64,000 bases of DNA from Neoscytalidium dimidiatum (Eukaryota > Ascomycota > Dothideomycetes > Botryosphaeriales > Botryosphaeriaceae), in assembly GCA_037367355.1 (NCBI GenBank), contig CM074702.1:1-64000 (forward strand). Reading direction: 5' to 3'. The position numbers were made by a program, and so were the translations under genes. The notes beneath the pieces are model-generated. The model was not told the origin of the DNA and did not search any database. It saw only the letters and a program-made list of their open reading frames with translations. Positions 62,561 through 64,000 of this stretch are shown in pieces; positions within the stretch are counted from its first letter, which is position 1, and the number at the start of each line of letters is the position of its first letter.

Positions 62561-64000
62561 TGATGTGCACAACACACCTGTTTAATCTCTTAAGTCTTGC
62601 TCAGTAACGCTCCAGTTGTGTCAATTCTTATAGGGGCGGACATATAACACATGTGAACCCTAAGGCTTAGAGGGCTGAATTCAACTAGGTTGGTCTGTTC
62701 AAGTTATGGTGTCGCTTGTGAAGATAAAGGAATCTTTCGTGTAATACCCCAAGGTTCGTCCTTTATTGCGCTCTCCCACTTCTTAGCTTAACTCCGTTTA
62801 GTGATCACGTGGTGGTTGTATCATCATAATTGTCTTATCGCGGCTGGACGCTCGCGCAGTCGATGCTGAAGAGTTAATCACCACCTAAGCCATTTGCATG
62901 CCGGCTTCCATTGGCCCCTGACCCATCGACTGTCCGGTAGTCCTGAGGTTGGTCATTTGAGCCAGTTGAAGTACATAAACTGATCAGGTACGTTGGGGAT
63001 ATTGATGATGAAATAAGACCTTTGCTCTGGGCAAGATCCGATGTGCACGAGATCATGTGCTGAAGTATTCACAGATAAAACATTGTGGTCGAATACTACG
63101 ACCTAAATTGGCAGGGAAATAAAACTGCAGCAAAAGCCATTGAGGATTACAGTATTCTTGGGTCAGGATACATTGGCCCGGGCAAAGGTAGAGAGAAAAG
63201 TCAAAGTCCAGTTCAGGGAGGCCTGAGACGAAGGTTTTGTTTCTGACACTCGCTGGGCTCGGCATGCATCACTTTAGCAGCCCTTCCAGAAAATGAGGCG
63301 ACAAGATCGTTCCCACGTGAACATTTGTTAGCGTTCGCACTCTGGTCGGGACGCCGAAGCGTAGCAACCTGGCGGTAATGGTGCTCCCTTGCCTATCAAG
63401 TCAATCGATGCAGATCGCGCGTCGATCAGGGAGAGGTGTCCAGGGCAAGACCTGTGCGTCTTGTAGGGCGTTCAAGGCGGATTCTCGCAATCGCTCGTGA
63501 CGAAGAGGCCCGGCACATGTAGATCAAAGCTGGAGGCAGTGTCGCGCAGTTGTCTACAAGGCTCAGCAGGCACGTAGAGACGGGTTGCCACGTGCCTGAA
63601 ACAAGATTTGTTGGTGTTGTCAGGGAGCGAATGGCGATTGTCGTTATGATGGCAGTGCATTCGGTCCTGGGACAGATTGTGACGAAATCCACGAGCACGA
63701 TAGCCGCTCAACCGTGTGCAGTCGGAGCTTTTTTGTGTTTCGATGTCGGTAAGGAGTCGCATTCGAGTTTGACGTTTCGCAGAGGCGAGGAGACGTGCAC
63801 GGGAAGCTGAAACATAGCGAAGTCGGCATTGAGAGCAGTGGCATGCTCTTTAAATGCGTGTTTGCGAGAGCAGTCCCGCTGGACCGGATGAGACATTAAG
63901 ACGGCGGTGGTAAGGTGTGATGGCCGGCGTGCAGGCTCATCAGCAGCAGGGCAGGCCAAGCAGGCAACCCCACATGGCGGCGGAAATTGAGAGCAGCCGC
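62561..64000. other. Window end, no gene recognised
   Basis: Short open frames on the minus strand around 63426-63959 have no resemblance to known families. No repeat or RNA gene is seen. Confidence 0.4.

Noticed and set aside
63426..63959. Two minus-strand frames as one spliced gene
   Set aside because: No convincing intron joins them and neither shows a domain or signal peptide.

Overview
The window is chromosomal DNA of a filamentous ascomycete (Pezizomycotina); species and class cannot be fixed from the sequence. The evidence is short GT-AG introns (42-150 bp), one block and one island scarred by repeat-induced point mutation (RIP), a HET-domain relic, a CYP505-type P450-reductase fusion, a stand-alone spermidine synthase and a fungal rhodopsin-like membrane protein. 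Spliced models built by hand for thirteen protein genes with introns all come out in frame.

Layout. 1-4300: AT-rich RIP wreckage with a 148-bp tandem repeat and a large inverted repeat. 4311-19300: an accessory oxidative cluster with a CYP505 fusion, short-chain dehydrogenase, EthA-like Baeyer-Villiger monooxygenase, 14-TM-type MFS transporter, an uncharacterised membrane protein and a lactonase-like metallo-beta-lactamase-fold (MBL) hydrolase. Together these could run subterminal oxidation: hydroxylation, ketone, ester or lactone, hydrolysis. 19633-20970: gene relics (alcohol dehydrogenase C-terminus, N-terminus of a second MBL protein, ankyrin repeats). 23041-31225: three secreted enzymes on the minus strand: GH18 chitinase with a CBM18, class II peroxidase, GMC oxidoreductase. 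31226-35854: no gene seen. 35855-37439: HET-domain pseudogene. 38338-43002: a divergent pair, Dal5-family transporter and TauD-family dioxygenase, probably for sulfonate use. 43050-43782: GH71 relic. 45090-52458: housekeeping genes (spermidine synthase, rhodopsin-like protein, tRNA isopentenyltransferase, CAF16-type ABC ATPase, tRNA-Leu with intron). 55682-62560: an MFS transporter, then aldehyde dehydrogenase, alcohol dehydrogenase (ADH) and MBL C-terminal relics.

The most notable observation is that the relics at 19.6-20.4 kb and 61.0-62.6 kb are complementary halves of the same two kinds of gene. The left locus (minus strand) is MBL N-terminus followed by ADH C-terminus. The right locus (plus strand) is ADH N-terminus followed by MBL C-terminus. 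Flipping the ~42 kb between them restores one whole ADH and one whole MBL gene, so an inversion with both breakpoints inside genes is the simplest explanation. It would also place ADH and aldehyde dehydrogenase next to the lactonase-like gene, completing the oxidation pathway. Nonsense codons in these relics are C-to-T changes at CpA, as RIP makes.
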